A stretch of DNA of 24,308 bases, taken from a virus. Below, piece after piece: positions 7,036 to 11,989 of the stretch (the stretch's first letter is position 1; each line of letters opens with the position of its first letter). The notes below the pieces were generated by a model. The model made no database searches and was not told the DNA's origin. It worked only from the letters and a program-made list of their open reading frames with translations. The stretch spans positions 1 to 24,308 of the IMG/VR virus record IMGVR_UViG_3300020194_000756; one strand, given 5' to 3'. The translations under genes and the position numbers were made by a program.

Positions 7036-7063
7036 AGTATATCTCAAATATACCTAAGTGCAA
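7036..7063 (-). promoter_or_regulatory. Leftward sigma70-type promoter
   Basis: Reading the minus strand: TTGCAC (-35, 7063-7058), a 16-base spacer, then TATACT (-10, 7041-7036). The expected transcription start is about 7029, one base before the ATG at 7028. It would drive the leftward early/packaging operon. Its -35 box lies only 3 bases from the -35 of the rightward promoter. Confidence 0.55.
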
Positions 7064-7066
7064 GTA

Positions 7067-7094
7067 TTGATTTAATCCTTGGTTATGCTAATAT
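7067..7094 (+). promoter_or_regulatory. Rightward sigma70-type promoter
   Basis: TTGATT (-35, 7067-7072), a 16-base spacer, then TAATAT (-10, 7089-7094). The expected start is near 7101, just before a GC-richer, structured, non-coding stretch. It is arranged back to back with the leftward promoter, so one bound regulator could control both. Confidence 0.55.
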
Positions 7095-7100
7095 GTATTT

Positions 7101-7290
7101 AACGGGGCCATTACCCAGCCCTCCCATCGGTAGATAGCGACCAAGGGAATAAACGTGTTTAACCGCAGAGATCTCTCCTATAGTAGTTTATAAAGGTATC
7201 GGGAATCGTGAAAGCGGGCGTACAGCATACTAGATAAACGAGAGCTATCCAGCTAAAGCTGTTTTCCGATAATACCTTTTTTTTATCGGG
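7101..7290 (+). ncRNA. Candidate structured non-coding RNA or regulatory leader
   Basis: About 185 bases without a convincing ORF lie between a promoter and an intrinsic terminator. Visible structure: AAAGGTATCGGGAA (7192-7205) pairs with TTTTCCGA..TACCTTT (7263-7279) through about 14 pairs including one G-U, with a 3-base bulge. Inside, TCGT/ACGA (7206-7209/7238-7241) and the hairpin CAGC-TAAA-GCTG (7250-7261) suggest a multi-branched fold. CTCTC plus GTTTAT could alternatively pair with ATAAACGAGAG. Upstream are a TAAAC/GTTTA dyad near 7151-7162 and the perfect palindrome AGAGATCTCT. It could be an sRNA, a riboswitch-like leader for 7379-7561, or an origin transcript. No known RNA family is recognised. 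Confidence 0.5.
7262..7290 (+). terminator. Intrinsic terminator, two alternative hairpins
   Basis: The eight-T run at 7277-7284 follows the 3' arm of the long stem formed with 7192-7205. The same segment can instead fold as CCGATAA (7266-7272) with TTATCGG (7283-7289). The two folds are mutually exclusive, as in attenuators. Confidence 0.5.
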
Positions 7291-7293
7291 TTA

Positions 7294-7339
7294 GGTTCTA
7301 TCTACTCCTAGATAACCACATGGCATGCTAACCGCATGC
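7294..7339 (+). promoter_or_regulatory. Two consecutive hairpins before the DUF1289-like gene
   Basis: Hairpin 1: TATCTA-CTCC-TAGATA (7299-7314), extended by GGT/ACC around a 2-base bulge. Hairpin 2: GCATGC-TAACC-GCATGC (7323-7339). They lie 40-85 bases before the ATG at 7379 and would sit in its leader if transcription reads through the terminator. No function is established. Confidence 0.4.
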
Positions 7340-7378
7340 ACCAATGATATATATATAACTAATGACCATGAGGACACC

Positions 7379-7561
7379 ATGCAAGAATCACCATGCACGT
7401 ATCAATGTAGATTAGAGTCTATAGACAATATCGAGTTGTGTATCTCTTGTGGTCGTACACGAGATGAGATTGTTAATTGGCGAGAGTTTGACCAGGTACA
7501 GAAAGATATCGTGTTTACACTGTGCAACCAACGTCTTTTGGAAAAACTGGGAAAAATTTGA
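7379..7561 (+). CDS. DUF1289-like Cys4 small protein
   Basis: A 60-residue protein. A longer frame starts at 7325, but the ATG at 7379 follows GAGGA and places the family's first conserved residues at the N-terminus, so I choose it. The pattern MQESPCTYQCRLE, then LCISCGRTRDEIVNW, matches DUF1289: SPC-x3-C near the start and C-x2-CGRT-DEI-W in the middle. C6, C10, C21 and C24 are positioned as a metal site. DUF1289 proteins are small, predicted Fe-S or zinc proteins of unknown role in proteobacteria, so the gene may be host-derived. It is the first gene of the rightward block. Confidence 0.85.
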   Translation: MQESPCTYQCRLESIDNIELCISCGRTRDEIVNWREFDQVQKDIVFTLCNQRLLEKLGKI

Positions 7562-7791
7562 GTGTAACAGATAGAGAGAAAGAACCCCCCCTCCCCCCCC
7601 GAAACCCCCTTGTTGCAAAATAACCACATGCGCGCATTTTGAGACTAGGCTTGTTGTATCTGCGCAACGTTGCTTTTTAATAGATGTTTGAGACACACAA
7701 AATAAACTAGTTATAAGTAACTGTCATTAATGGTGTTATGTATCAACCATAATGTAACATCCTGGTATTTATTCCATGATTAAAAAAGTGT
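7562..7791 (+). other. Non-coding segment with C-tracts and palindromes
   Basis: No credible ORF on either strand. It holds the poly-C tract (7585-7609) and perfect 10-bp palindromes ATGCGCGCAT (7628-7637) and GCAACGTTGC (7664-7673, followed by TTTTT). There is also AACTAGTT, and a dyad ATGGT/ACCAT around 7730-7751. The mixture of palindromes and a G/C strand-biased tract next to a promoter resembles a control or origin region. No classic iteron set is visible. Confidence 0.4.
7585..7609 (-). other. Putative G-quadruplex-forming tract
   Basis: The plus strand has C7, T, C8, GAAA, C5, so the minus strand reads G5-TTTC-G8-A-G7, which can supply four G-triplets with short loops. Such a tract is striking in an AT-rich genome. 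It lies 24 bases after the DUF1289-like stop, in the gap before the next promoter. Confidence 0.55.
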
Positions 7792-7821
7792 TTGACATAT
7801 AGATATCTTTTATGTTTAAAT
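7792..7821 (+). promoter_or_regulatory. Promoter of the small-gene cluster
   Basis: A consensus -35 TTGACA (7792-7797) is followed at 17-18 bases by a TTTAAA/TTAAAT -10 (7815-7821). It stands about 50 bases before the first repeated-leader gene and probably drives 7875 onward. The -10 is not consensus, so the exact start is uncertain. Confidence 0.5.
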
Positions 7822-7847
7822 ATACATAACGGCGCATGGCCGCCGCA

Positions 7848-7877
7848 TTTTATAAACTAAGAAAGGTATACAAAATG
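7848..7877 (+). repeat. Repeated gene leader, copy 1
   Basis: TTTATAAACTAAGAAAGG then TATACAAA and ATG (7875). The GAAAGG is the ribosome-binding site, but conservation extends well upstream of it. Identical over this core to copy 2. Confidence 0.75.
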
Positions 7878-8069
7878 ACACAATTAAAACAGATAGATCC
7901 AAATACACCTTATGTTATTATTGACGCGCATAATAATAATAAGATCATTGCACAATATAAATATAAGAATAGAAACCGCGCAAGATCATACGCGGATAAA
8001 CTTGATATGCAATATGGCGCATCAAGATATTATTGCCGTTTATTAAACACTTTAAACAATCATTTATAA
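7875..8069 (+). CDS. Small hypothetical protein, leader-repeat cluster (64 aa)
   Basis: The start at 7875 is set by the repeated leader with GAAAGG. An in-frame upstream ATG at 7836 would give 13 extra residues but lacks a ribosome-binding site. The product begins MTQLKQIDPNTPYVIIDAHN, then NNKIIAQYKYKNRNRARSYA, then DKLDMQYGASRYYCRLLN. It is basic, with a strand-helix pattern. It resembles small phage/plasmid accessory proteins, but no family was recognised. The next gene starts 19 bases after its stop, with the same leader. Confidence 0.7.
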   Translation: MTQLKQIDPNTPYVIIDAHNNNKIIAQYKYKNRNRARSYADKLDMQYGASRYYCRLLNTLNNHL

Positions 8070-8091
8070 ACTAAGAAAGGTATACAAAATG
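8062..8091 (+). repeat. Repeated gene leader, copy 2
   Basis: The same TTTATAAACTAAGAAAGG-TATACAAA-ATG as copy 1. It overlaps the last codons and stop of the preceding gene and leads to the ATG at 8089. Confidence 0.75.
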
Positions 8092-8286
8092 AAAGCAATA
8101 TTAATCAATCAATTAAAGACTAACGGTGAAGTTTATTTTAAGTTACAGCCTGATAATAGCGTGGTTTATACATTAAACCATTATGATAGATCAAGTAAAA
8201 CTTATTCAATAAGCCCCGTTACTGATATCAATAAAGAACGCTTTATCAAATCAAATAAGCCCGTTTTTATCGGGTTTGATTATTAA
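8089..8286 (+). CDS. Small hypothetical protein, leader-repeat cluster (65 aa)
   Basis: The product begins MKAILINQLKTNGEVYFKLQ, contains YTLNHYDRSSKTYSISPV and ends KSNKPVFIGFDY. It is predicted mostly beta-strand, with many Tyr/Lys/Asn residues and no TM segment. No family is recognised. A near-identical leader precedes it and a related one follows it, so the cluster looks built from cassette-like units. It may be an accessory protein acting on host functions. Confidence that it is a gene rests on the leader and tight spacing. Confidence 0.7.
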   Translation: MKAILINQLKTNGEVYFKLQPDNSVVYTLNHYDRSSKTYSISPVTDINKERFIKSNKPVFIGFDY

Positions 8287-8316
8287 TCATTTATAAACTT
8301 TGAAAGGTACAAAATG
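8287..8316 (+). repeat. Repeated gene leader, copy 3
   Basis: TCATTTATAAACTTTGAAAGG-TACAAA-ATG (8314), a variant of copies 1 and 2 with TTT for AAG and two bases fewer before the ATG. It shares the upstream TTATTAATCA with copy 4. Confidence 0.7.
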
Positions 8317-8517
8317 AAAAATACTAACTATCAACTTCACGGCGGTATAGAAAAGCATAGCGATGGATCATTTACTATTTATGGTTCATATTATGACTAT
8401 GCAATAGGTTCAGATGTTTTATATCATAAAAGATTTTATTACTTTGATATTTCAGAAGCCCGCAAAATAACTAAAGATCAACTTAGAAAATTAGCTAATA
8501 GAGGGGGCGCATTATGA
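8314..8517 (+). CDS. Small hypothetical protein, leader-repeat cluster (67 aa)
   Basis: The product begins MKNTNYQLHGGIEKHSDGSF, followed by a Tyr-rich beta segment (YGSYYDYAIGSDVLYHKRFY), then a basic helix EARKITKDQLRKLANRGG. Its TGA overlaps the ATG of the following 240-residue gene (ATGA), so the two are probably translationally coupled and functionally related. No family is recognised. Confidence 0.7.
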   Translation: MKNTNYQLHGGIEKHSDGSFTIYGSYYDYAIGSDVLYHKRFYYFDISEARKITKDQLRKLANRGGAL

Positions 8518-9236
8518 TACTTTATCAAGGAAAATCACTGATAGACGGCAAGCCTATTATGGCAATAGCTGTTAAAACTAGCAGCAATGCAAAAACGGGC
8601 AATATGATCCAAACTTATATAATGCGGTCTGATATTGATCCGCGCGATGCATCAAAAACGGGCGCGGACTATTCCATTTGCGGTGATTGTAAACACCGCG
8701 GACAAGCAACGGATGATCCAAACGCGAAACTAGCCAAAAATAGATCATGTTACGTGGTTATCGGACAAGGCCCTACTGGCGTATTTAAAGCTTATAACCG
8801 CGGCAAATATCCCATGGCAAATAATAACGATGACATATCAAACTTTGCAAAAGGCCGCATGGTTCGCCTAGGTACTTATGGCGATCCCGCGGCGGTTCCT
8901 AGTTATATTTGGGATAATCTATTAAAACATGCAAAAGGGCATACCGCTTACACCCATCAATCTAATATAAAAACAGCGGACGTCCGCCACGATTTATTTA
9001 TGACAAGCGCGGACTCATTACACGATGCGCGCATCGCCTGGCAAAATAAACGCCGAACCTTTCGCATCATTCACGTAGCTACAGAAAAACAATCAAATGA
9101 GATTATTTGCCCAGCTACTCCAGAAGGCGGCAATAAATCAGACTGTAACTCATGCGGACTATGTCAAGGCGCGCATGCTACAGCGCCTAGTATAGCTGTT
9201 ATTAAGCATGGCAGCGGCGCAAAATATATTCATTAA
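8514..9236 (+). CDS. Cysteine-motif phage/plasmid protein of unknown function (240 aa)
   Basis: The largest gene of this cluster. It has a first metal-like motif SICGDCKHRG near residues 54-63 followed by SCYV near 78, a conserved-looking GVFKAYNRGKYP segment, and a C-terminal ICPATPEGG-x-KSDCNSCGLCQGA (about residues 198-219). The Cys pairs at each end could bind zinc or an Fe-S cluster. Proteins with a CGDC-HR / CYV / AYKRGKYP pattern occur in phages and plasmids, but I cannot name a function with confidence. The codons favour GCG, CGC and CGG more than the recombination genes do, suggesting separate ancestry. Confidence 0.8.
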   Translation: MILYQGKSLIDGKPIMAIAVKTSSNAKTGNMIQTYIMRSDIDPRDASKTGADYSICGDCKHRGQATDDPNAKLAKNRSCYVVIGQGPTGVFKAYNRGKYPMANNNDDISNFAKGRMVRLGTYGDPAAVPSYIWDNLLKHAKGHTAYTHQSNIKTADVRHDLFMTSADSLHDARIAWQNKRRTFRIIHVATEKQSNEIICPATPEGGNKSDCNSCGLCQGAHATAPSIAVIKHGSGAKYIH

Positions 9237-9245
9237 GTGTTAACT

Positions 9246-9272
9246 AATAGCGGCTTTTAATAGGCTGCTATT
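9246..9272 (+). terminator. Stem-loop after the Cys-motif gene
   Basis: AATAGCGGC (9246-9254) pairs with GCTGCTATT (9264-9272) with one G-U, around a 9-base loop. No T-run follows, so this may be an mRNA-stabilising or partial terminator hairpin rather than a full intrinsic terminator. Confidence 0.4.
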
Positions 9273-9297
9273 GGATTAATACTTAGTTATTAATCAT

Positions 9298-9327
9298 TTT
9301 TATAAACTTTAAAAGGTACATATTATG
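9298..9327 (+). repeat. Repeated gene leader, copy 4
   Basis: TTTTTATAAACTTTAAAAGG-TACATATT-ATG (9325), preceded by TTATTAATCA as in copy 3. It is the most diverged copy but clearly the same element. Confidence 0.65.
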
Positions 9328-9486
9328 AAACTAACAGAAGCTAACAAGCAAGTTATTAAAAATATATTTAATGACTATTTAAACCAATATAAAGCCGCGG
9401 GAATTGCGCATAATGAAGCTATTCAATTTGCAATGCATAAGACAAGGCAAAATGCGGCTATCATGATTAATACTTATTTTAAATAA
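9325..9486 (+). CDS. Small helical protein (53 aa)
   Basis: The frame runs from ATG 9325, with AAAAGG 8-9 bases upstream in the repeated leader, to TAA 9484-9486. It begins MKLTEANKQVIKNIFNDYLN and ends NAAIMINTYFK. It is all-helical and basic and looks like a compact two- or three-helix domain. No family is recognised. It is followed after 12 bases by a membrane protein gene with a strong GGGGG-type ribosome-binding site. Confidence 0.65.
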   Translation: MKLTEANKQVIKNIFNDYLNQYKAAGIAHNEAIQFAMHKTRQNAAIMINTYFK

Positions 9487-9498
9487 AAGGGGGCTGTA

Positions 9499-9663
9499 AT
9501 GAATAACTTTGACCGTTACTTATCAGATATTAATTCTGAAATGTTACAAGATATAGCTAAAAAAAGGCGCATTAAAAATACCATTATGGACGTTTTAGGC
9601 GGCTTTATTTTGTTTTTAATCTTAGGAATAATCTCATATTATGTTTTAAACATAAATATATAA
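9499..9663 (+). CDS. Small single-pass membrane protein (54 aa)
   Basis: The frame runs from ATG 9499 to TAA 9663, with AAGGGGG upstream. The N-terminal 30 residues are charged (MNNFDRYLSDINSEMLQDIA, then KKRRIKN). A single hydrophobic segment GGFILFLILGIISYYVL (about residues 34-50) follows. The positive residues just before it predict a cytoplasmic N-terminus. No family is recognised. Small inner-membrane proteins in phage early regions often act on host envelope functions or superinfection, but nothing specific supports that here. Confidence 0.65.
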   Translation: MNNFDRYLSDINSEMLQDIAKKRRIKNTIMDVLGGFILFLILGIISYYVLNINI

Positions 9664-9675
9664 AAGGGGGTTTAA

Positions 9676-9801
9676 ATGGCAAATGATAACCAAACTTATT
9701 GCGGGTTTGAAAATGGACAAGATTGGATTGACGATCTGGCCATCGAAAATTACCTTCTCAATAGGGTCGAGATACCAAAAATTAACAAGGGGGCATCATG
9801 A
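9676..9801 (+). CDS. Tiny acidic protein (41 aa)
   Basis: The frame runs from ATG 9676, preceded by AAAAGGGGG, to the TGA at 9801, which overlaps the next ATG (ATGA). It begins MANDNQTYCGFENGQDWIDD and ends VEIPKINKGAS. It is acidic, with no TM segment or recognised motif. Its reality is supported by the good ribosome-binding site and the coupling overlap. Confidence 0.6.
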   Translation: MANDNQTYCGFENGQDWIDDLAIENYLLNRVEIPKINKGAS

Positions 9802-10046
9802 GAAAGCCAGGCATTTATATCATTCTCGGGGCCGTTATTGGCGCGGGAATCTATGATCTTGCAATTAATTTAAGGATATCTTATAATAGGGATACCCCTG
9901 AAGTCTATTGCAAAAACGGGGCATTGTTTGAACAAGTGCATAGAGATACCAAAATACTTGTAAAGACAAAACAAGAATGTTTAACAGAAACCATGAAAGG
10001 TGAACACAATGACAAAACAAGAAGAGAAAACTCTACTCAAAACTAA
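9798..10046 (+). CDS. N-terminally membrane-anchored small protein (82 aa)
   Basis: It starts at the ATGA overlap with the previous gene; AAGGGGG lies upstream. The N-terminus MRKPGIYIILGAVIGAGIYD is a positively charged start and hydrophobic segment, so it is a signal anchor. The rest is hydrophilic with two Cys (VYCKNGALFEQVHRDTKILV, then KQECLTE). Phage proteins with an N-terminal anchor and a CKNG-L-E-VH-D-T-L segment are known to me only as hypothetical. The C-terminal 12 codons overlap the following gene. Confidence 0.65.
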   Translation: MRKPGIYIILGAVIGAGIYDLAINLRISYNRDTPEVYCKNGALFEQVHRDTKILVKTKQECLTETMKGEHNDKTRRENSTQN

Positions 10047-10182
10047 GGTCAGACAACTCATTAACTATGTCTTTGAACTCGAAAGACGTGGCGAGATTTC
10101 AATGGATGACTGGTTTTCAATGGTCAATGATCTTGACAATTTCTTAGAACTACTAAACGAAAGGGAACACAATGGTCGGTAA
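10009..10182 (+). CDS. Small acidic helical protein (57 aa)
   Basis: A GTG at 10000 is possible, but the ATG at 10009 has GAAAGGTG at the right distance, so I choose it. It begins MTKQEEKTLLKTKVRQLINY and contains MDDWFSMVNDLDNFLELLNE. It is helical and acidic. It overlaps the start of the YqaJ-type gene by 11 bases, so it is part of the recombination operon. A role as an inhibitor or accessory of the nuclease would be speculation. Confidence 0.65.
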   Translation: MTKQEEKTLLKTKVRQLINYVFELERRGEISMDDWFSMVNDLDNFLELLNEREHNGR

Positions 10183-11134
10183 AGTCACACCGAACGACCA
10201 GTTATCCGCTTCTGAAGTACCTGTATTAATGGGTGCATCAAAGTATATGACGGTCAACGAACTACTAAAACAAAAGATGGATGTTATCTCAGGCATCGAT
10301 CCACCATTCACTAGCAATGAATCTATGGATTGGGGCAATAAGCTTGAAACTACCATCTTGAATGAATCATGCGCTAGGCTAGGGCTTGGCAATCCAAAGA
10401 CCACACACACGCAACCATATTTTCATAAGAAAATACCAATTGCATGCAGCCTTGATGGCACTGTCACAGGTGATGATCGAATCATCATGACAGACATTGA
10501 GAAAGGCATTGTGTGTGTCAATGGGGACGAGATACGCCTGGATGGCATGGGCGTAGTCGAAGCCAAACTCACTGCGCATGAAGTCGAGTCAGCAACAGAA
10601 CTCCCACTGTATCGTGGGCCATTGCAATTGCAAATGCAGATGGACATCACAGGTGCAAAGTGGGGTGCAGTGTGTGTCTTATATAAAGGCACAACTCTAA
10701 AAACTTTTGTATACCAACGCGACGAGGAAGTGATTGCTAAGATTCATGAAGCTGTCATTGATTTTCAACGACGCCTGGACAAATACAAAACCAACGATGA
10801 GGTGGAATGGTATGACATGGAAACGACCAAGGAAGCAGCATCGATCTTTGACCAAGCTGAAAAGGAAACGATTGTACTCGATGATGTAGAGGAAGATGTG
10901 AATAAAATCATAGAGTTACGTCAGATCCATGCAGACATCGAAGAGCAAATACAAAATCATGAGCTTAGAATCATGGATCGTATGCGCGACAATATGTATG
11001 CCATTTCAGGTCAATATAAAATCTCATGGCCAATGATCAATTATAAAGCGACACCTGAAAAGATCGTTCCAGCCAAGCCAGCGCGAACTGTGCGCCAATC
11101 TAAATTACGCATAAGGAGTGTAGACAATGGATGA
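10172..11134 (+). CDS. YqaJ-type recombination exonuclease
   Basis: A 320-residue nuclease of the PD-(D/E)XK superfamily, the partner of phage annealing proteins. Family landmarks are in order: SASEVPVLMGASKYMTVNEL (12-31), WGNKLETTIL (54-63, E59), the metal aspartate in CSLDGTV (D95), the catalytic V-E-A-K (E130, K132), and the helix LQLQMQMDITGAKWGAV (151-167, with Q152/Q154). A C-terminal helical region follows. It would resect linear dsDNA to give single strands for the ERF protein encoded two genes downstream. It overlaps its upstream and downstream genes by 8-11 bases. The fold assignment is strong; the exact polarity of digestion cannot be seen. Confidence 0.9.
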   Translation: MVGKVTPNDQLSASEVPVLMGASKYMTVNELLKQKMDVISGIDPPFTSNESMDWGNKLETTILNESCARLGLGNPKTTHTQPYFHKKIPIACSLDGTVTGDDRIIMTDIEKGIVCVNGDEIRLDGMGVVEAKLTAHEVESATELPLYRGPLQLQMQMDITGAKWGAVCVLYKGTTLKTFVYQRDEEVIAKIHEAVIDFQRRLDKYKTNDEVEWYDMETTKEAASIFDQAEKETIVLDDVEEDVNKIIELRQIHADIEEQIQNHELRIMDRMRDNMYAISGQYKISWPMINYKATPEKIVPAKPARTVRQSKLRIRSVDNG

Positions 11135-11312
11135 TTTACAGTACCTCTATGAAACGGTAGTACGTCAAGAGGAATATGAGCAAGATAAAAAAGATGATGA
11201 GATGTTTTTACAGATCATCAAGCGTCGAATCGTTGATAAACGTAGACGTAACCAATTAATATTAACTTACTTTGGAGAAAATTATGACAGAGAAAACTTT
11301 GGGGATTGCTAA
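11127..11312 (+). CDS. Small charged protein between exonuclease and ERF (61 aa)
   Basis: It starts 8 bases inside the end of the exonuclease gene and runs 29 bases into ERF. The product begins MDDLQYLYETVVRQEEYEQD and contains IIKRRIVDKRRRNQLILTYF, so an acidic helix is followed by a basic one. No motif is recognised. The overlap style fits the operon, though the last ten codons, shared with ERF, may not be important. Confidence 0.6.
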   Translation: MDDLQYLYETVVRQEEYEQDKKDDEMFLQIIKRRIVDKRRRNQLILTYFGENYDRENFGDC

Positions 11313-11748
11313 GGCTTTTGTCGAAGCACAAAAAGAGTTTGAAAAGACTGGATTAGAAGGCAAAAATCCACACTTTAGAAGCAATTATGCAAGACTCGAT
11401 GCTTGTGTTGCTGCGGTTAAACCAGCCTTAAACAAACATGGTATTGCATTAATACAAAAGACACACGAATGTGAGAATGGTGTCAAAGTAGAGACTATCT
11501 TTATGCATGAGACAGGTGAACAAATATCAGGTGGTTTATTGTATGTTCCTAGTGAACAACAGTCCCCGCAAAAGTATGGATCAGCTTTGACTTATGCGCG
11601 TCGATACAGCTTGCTGACTGCTTGTGGGGTACCACCTGAAGAGAAGTTAGATGATGATGCTGAAGTAGCAGAACAACCATACAGAGAAACAAAATCTATG
11701 GCTGAAAAACTACCACCATCAAAGGTGCTTGAAGTAAAAAAGTTTTAA
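11284..11748 (+). CDS. erf: ERF-family single-strand annealing protein
   Basis: A 154-residue recombinase. A TTG at 11272 is possible, but the ATG at 11284 follows GGAGAAAATT and gives the canonical N-terminus. The ERF core is complete: KNPHFRSNYARLDACVAAVK (27-46), ALNKHGIALIQ, METHxTGE-like HETGEQISGG (75-84) and SPQKYGSALTYARRYSLLTA (94-113). It anneals ssDNA produced by the exonuclease. The zero-frame product ends VLEVKKF at TAA 11746-11748, directly after the heptamer A AAA AAG. A -1 shift there joins it to the next ORF, giving a 234-residue protein. Confidence 0.93.
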   Translation: MTEKTLGIAKAFVEAQKEFEKTGLEGKNPHFRSNYARLDACVAAVKPALNKHGIALIQKTHECENGVKVETIFMHETGEQISGGLLYVPSEQQSPQKYGSALTYARRYSLLTACGVPPEEKLDDDAEVAEQPYRETKSMAEKLPPSKVLEVKKF

Positions 11749-11783
11749 GCCTCAATCTACCTGGCAAGGAACCGATTGAGGTT
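11721..11783 (+). promoter_or_regulatory. Candidate programmed -1 ribosomal frameshift signal
   Basis: Three elements are in order: SD-like AAAGGTG (11721-11727), the slippery heptamer A AAA AAG (11736-11742, read in zero frame as GTA AAA AAG), and a perfect 8-bp stem CCTCAATC (11750-11757) / GATTGAGG (11774-11781), extendable by G-U and A-U. The spacer is 7 bases and the zero-frame TAA lies within it. This is the architecture of E. coli dnaX. A -1 shift enters the frame of the 11799 ORF. Confidence 0.7.
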
Positions 11784-11798
11784 AAAGACAAGGATGCC

Positions 11799-11987
11799 AT
11801 GAAGAAGACTATGATTGAGATGTCACACAGAATCGGTAATAGTCAACTGCCACCTGAAGAAAAAGCAAAGAAGTTAACTGAATTCTTTGAGTTAAATAAG
11901 ATGGCACTCAGTGCATTAGGCCCTGATACATTCATGGATATTAAGAATGCGATCAGTGACATACTGAGAAAAATAAGCCAGGAGTAG
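11799..11987 (+). CDS. Downstream ORF, likely C-terminal extension of ERF by frameshift
   Basis: As an independent ORF it begins at ATG 11799 (MKKTMIEMSHRIGNSQLPPE), with AAGGA only 4 bases upstream, so weak independent initiation is possible. The same frame is open back to 11733 and continues ERF after a -1 shift, through VLSLNLPGKEPIEVKD and a further 62 residues. The extension is helical and charged, with LPPEEKAKKLTEFFELNKMA. No domain is recognised. It may modulate ERF oligomerisation or partner binding. It is followed by the next gene after 2 bases. Confidence 0.7.
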   Translation: MKKTMIEMSHRIGNSQLPPEEKAKKLTEFFELNKMALSALGPDTFMDIKNAISDILRKISQE

Positions 11988-11989
11988 TC

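Noticed and set aside
7101-7290. tRNA, tmRNA, 6S RNA or HDV-like ribozyme in the non-coding region
   Set aside because: No T-loop GTTCGA, no CCA-adjacent acceptor stem, no end-to-end hairpin as in 6S, and the 5' GGGGCC segment could not be folded into the nested double pseudoknot.
7325-7378. Upstream extension of the DUF1289-like gene
   Set aside because: The 18 extra residues do not belong to the family pattern, lie in a hairpin-rich leader and have no ribosome-binding site; the ATG at 7379 follows GAGGA.
7412-7696. Minus-strand ORFs reading through the poly-G tract
   Set aside because: The poly-glycine stretch results from the homopolymer; there is no ribosome-binding site or family resemblance.
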